From: Gemmatimonadota bacterium
Lineage (GTDB): Bacteria; Gemmatimonadota; Gemmatimonadetes; Gemmatimonadales; GWC2-71-9
Assembly: GCA_003222085.1 (NCBI GenBank)
Contig: QHUK01000003.1
Span: 1 to 64,000 of the forward strand
DNA length: 64,000 nt
Direction: 5' to 3'
Below the pieces are notes generated by a model. It ran no database searches. It saw only the letters and a program-made list of their open reading frames with translations, and was not told the DNA's origin. This document shows positions 62,921 to 64,000 of the stretch, one piece after another. Position 1 is the first letter of the stretch, and each line of letters starts with the position of its first letter. The translations under genes were made by a program, and so were the position numbers.

Positions 62921-64000
62921 ATGATCGCCCCCGATCCCCTAAGCCCCGCCGACGCGAGGGAGCCGAGGCCGGCGCGCACGGGCACGCTGCGCCACGACAC
63001 CGTCCCGATGCGCCTGTACCACGAAGCCAAGCGGCTCGGTGCCTGGGACCCGCGCAGTCTCGACCTGCGGCGCGACATGGAGGAGTGGGCTCGCTTCAGT
63101 GTCGCCGAGCGCGACGTGCTGCTGCGCCTCACCGTGCTGTTCCAGGCCGCGGAAGAGAGCATGACGCGCGACCTCCTGCCGCTCATCATGGCCGTGGTGC
63201 GCGAAGCGCGCCTCGAGGAGCAGTTGTTCCTCACCACCTTCCTCGCGGACGAAGCGAAGCACACCGAGTTCTTCCGGCGCGTGCTCGACGAAATCTGCCG
63301 TCAGTCCGGAGACCTCCAGCGCTATCAGACGCCGAGCTTCCGACGTCTCTTCGCCGAGCGGCTCCCCGACGCCATGCACCGGCTCCTCGCCGATCCGTCC
63401 CCGGCCGCCCAGGCCGAGGCGCTCGTCACCTACAGCCTGGTGGGCGAAGGGGTGCTCGGCGACGCGGGCTATCATCTCTTCTCGACCGCCCTCGCACGCG
63501 GTGACTCGATGCCCGGCTTCCGGGAGGGTCTCACGCACTCACAGGCCGACGAAGATCGGCACATGGCCTACGGCCTGTTCGTCTTGTCCCGGCTGGTGGC
63601 CGAAGCCCCGGAGGTGTGGAGCGCGGTGAGCCAGCGGATGGAAGAGCTCCTGCCGCTCACGCTCGGTATTGTGAGCGAGTTTTTCGAAGCCTACGACCCC
63701 ATGCCATTCGGGCTCTCGCTCGACGACACGGTCCAGGATGCGATCGCCCGCTTCGCGAGCCGGTGGGCGGCTCTGGAGGGCGCGCGCGCGCAAGGGAAGG
63801 CGCTCGCAGGCGCGGTGGGTACCGAGCGGACCATCCGCGACCTGCTGGGATGGGTGGGCGAACAGCTGCAGCCGGCGCCGATCGAAGTGCGGCGGGAAGT
63901 CTCGAGTCCCGTCTACACCTTCCAGATCGGCCTGCCCCTGGGTGCGTCGGCGCTGTTGATCACGCAGGAGGTGCTCGCGCAGCATACGTCCACGGACGTG
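62921..64000 (+). CDS. R2-like ligand-binding oxidase, 3' end cut by window
   Basis: A ferritin-like diiron or Mn/Fe protein; 360 codons are visible with no stop before the window ends. All six metal ligands of R2lox (Rv0233: E68, E101, H104, E167, E202, H205) are present as E78, E111, H114, E176, E211 and H214, with matching spacing. The tyrosine of the Val-Tyr cross-link is kept (Y171), but the valine position is M81. R2lox binds a fatty acid and oxidises it; its natural substrate is unknown. The chain runs past the usual 300 residues, with an extra C-terminal part after about residue 280. It starts 8 bases after pilC. Confidence 0.9.
   Translation, partial: MIAPDPLSPADAREPRPARTGTLRHDTVPMRLYHEAKRLGAWDPRSLDLRRDMEEWARFSVAERDVLLRLTVLFQAAEESMTRDLLPLIMAVVREARLEEQLFLTTFLADEAKHTEFFRRVLDEICRQSGDLQRYQTPSFRRLFAERLPDAMHRLLADPSPAAQAEALVTYSLVGEGVLGDAGYHLFSTALARGDSMPGFREGLTHSQADEDRHMAYGLFVLSRLVAEAPEVWSAVSQRMEELLPLTLGIVSEFFEAYDPMPFGLSLDDTVQDAIARFASRWAALEGARAQGKALAGAVGTERTIRDLLGWVGEQLQPAPIEVRREVSSPVYTFQIGLPLGASALLITQEVLAQHTSTDV

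Overview
The window is GC-rich (roughly two thirds G+C by eye), gene-dense chromosomal DNA from a Gram-negative bacterium. LptF/LptG, an Oar-like TonB receptor, small beta-barrel proteins, CcmABCD and a type IV pilus show an outer membrane. The mix of VKOR/DsbA, DUF5679, an Oar-like receptor, a glycogen-binding-domain membrane protein beside an ECF sigma factor, HmuY and R2lox is most like Gemmatimonadota. That assignment is inference from gene content only. I see no rRNA, tRNA, CRISPR array, prophage or intact insertion sequence. No stretch without a gene exceeds about 300 bases.

Layout. 1-2.1 kb (minus): 5' part of a selenocysteine formate dehydrogenase whose in-frame UGA would be called a stop by standard tools; a SECIS hairpin follows it. 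2.3-7.3 kb (plus): degenerate Mrr-like protein, HAF-repeat protein, lactate permease, MHS-family transporter and a strong terminator. 7.4-11.1 kb (minus): overlapping operon of NagB/PIG-L fusion, DUF1097 membrane protein, histidine kinase and response regulator. 11.3-19.1 kb: second kinase, M28 peptidase, glyoxalase-fold protein, PruA, HmuY, zinc ribbon, CDGSH protein, DUF255 thioredoxin-fold lipoprotein. 19.1-21.3 kb: ECF sigma factor, membrane protein with an external glycogen-binding domain, two secreted proteins. 21.3-27.4 kb: ArgJ, TPR protein, DoxX, an AdoMet-decarboxylase-like protein lacking its catalytic serine, cNMP-binding protein, CDP-alcohol phosphatidyltransferase, OsmC, small barrels. 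27.6-33.1 kb: DsbA-VKOR-Kup operon, then Acs on the other strand.

33.4-39.6 kb (plus): STAS protein, lone receiver and CcmABCD, then HemD-HemC-HemB. This places cytochrome c maturation next to tetrapyrrole synthesis; a heme A synthase (CtaA/Cox15) lies at 48 kb. 39.6-46.1 kb (minus): aquaporin, then an eight-gene array headed by a SigR-like sigma factor and its zinc anti-sigma factor, followed by DUF92, a geranylgeranyl-reductase-like flavoprotein, a flavin reductase, a methyltransferase, a SRPBCC cyclase-like protein and a FabF-like ketosynthase. This looks like a redox-regulated lipid, quinone or polyketide pathway and is the best candidate for an undescribed system.

46.2-64 kb: V4R-like protein, M24 peptidase, CtaA, a sigma-region-2-only protein, an amino-acid permease, an Oar-like receptor, LptG/LptF, a glutaminyl-cyclase-like M28 protein, a ComEA-like HhH protein, PilB-PilT-PilC and the start of an R2-like ligand-binding oxidase.

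Non-coding structure is unusually rich: covarying palindromes at 26.6 and 46.1 kb, long GGTGGAGG-built hairpins just after two stop codons, tetraloop mini-hairpins (two of them inside ctaA), and 7-, 8- and 10-base tandem repeats, three of them inside genes. Several genes have -10-like boxes touching their start codons, suggesting frequent leaderless transcription.
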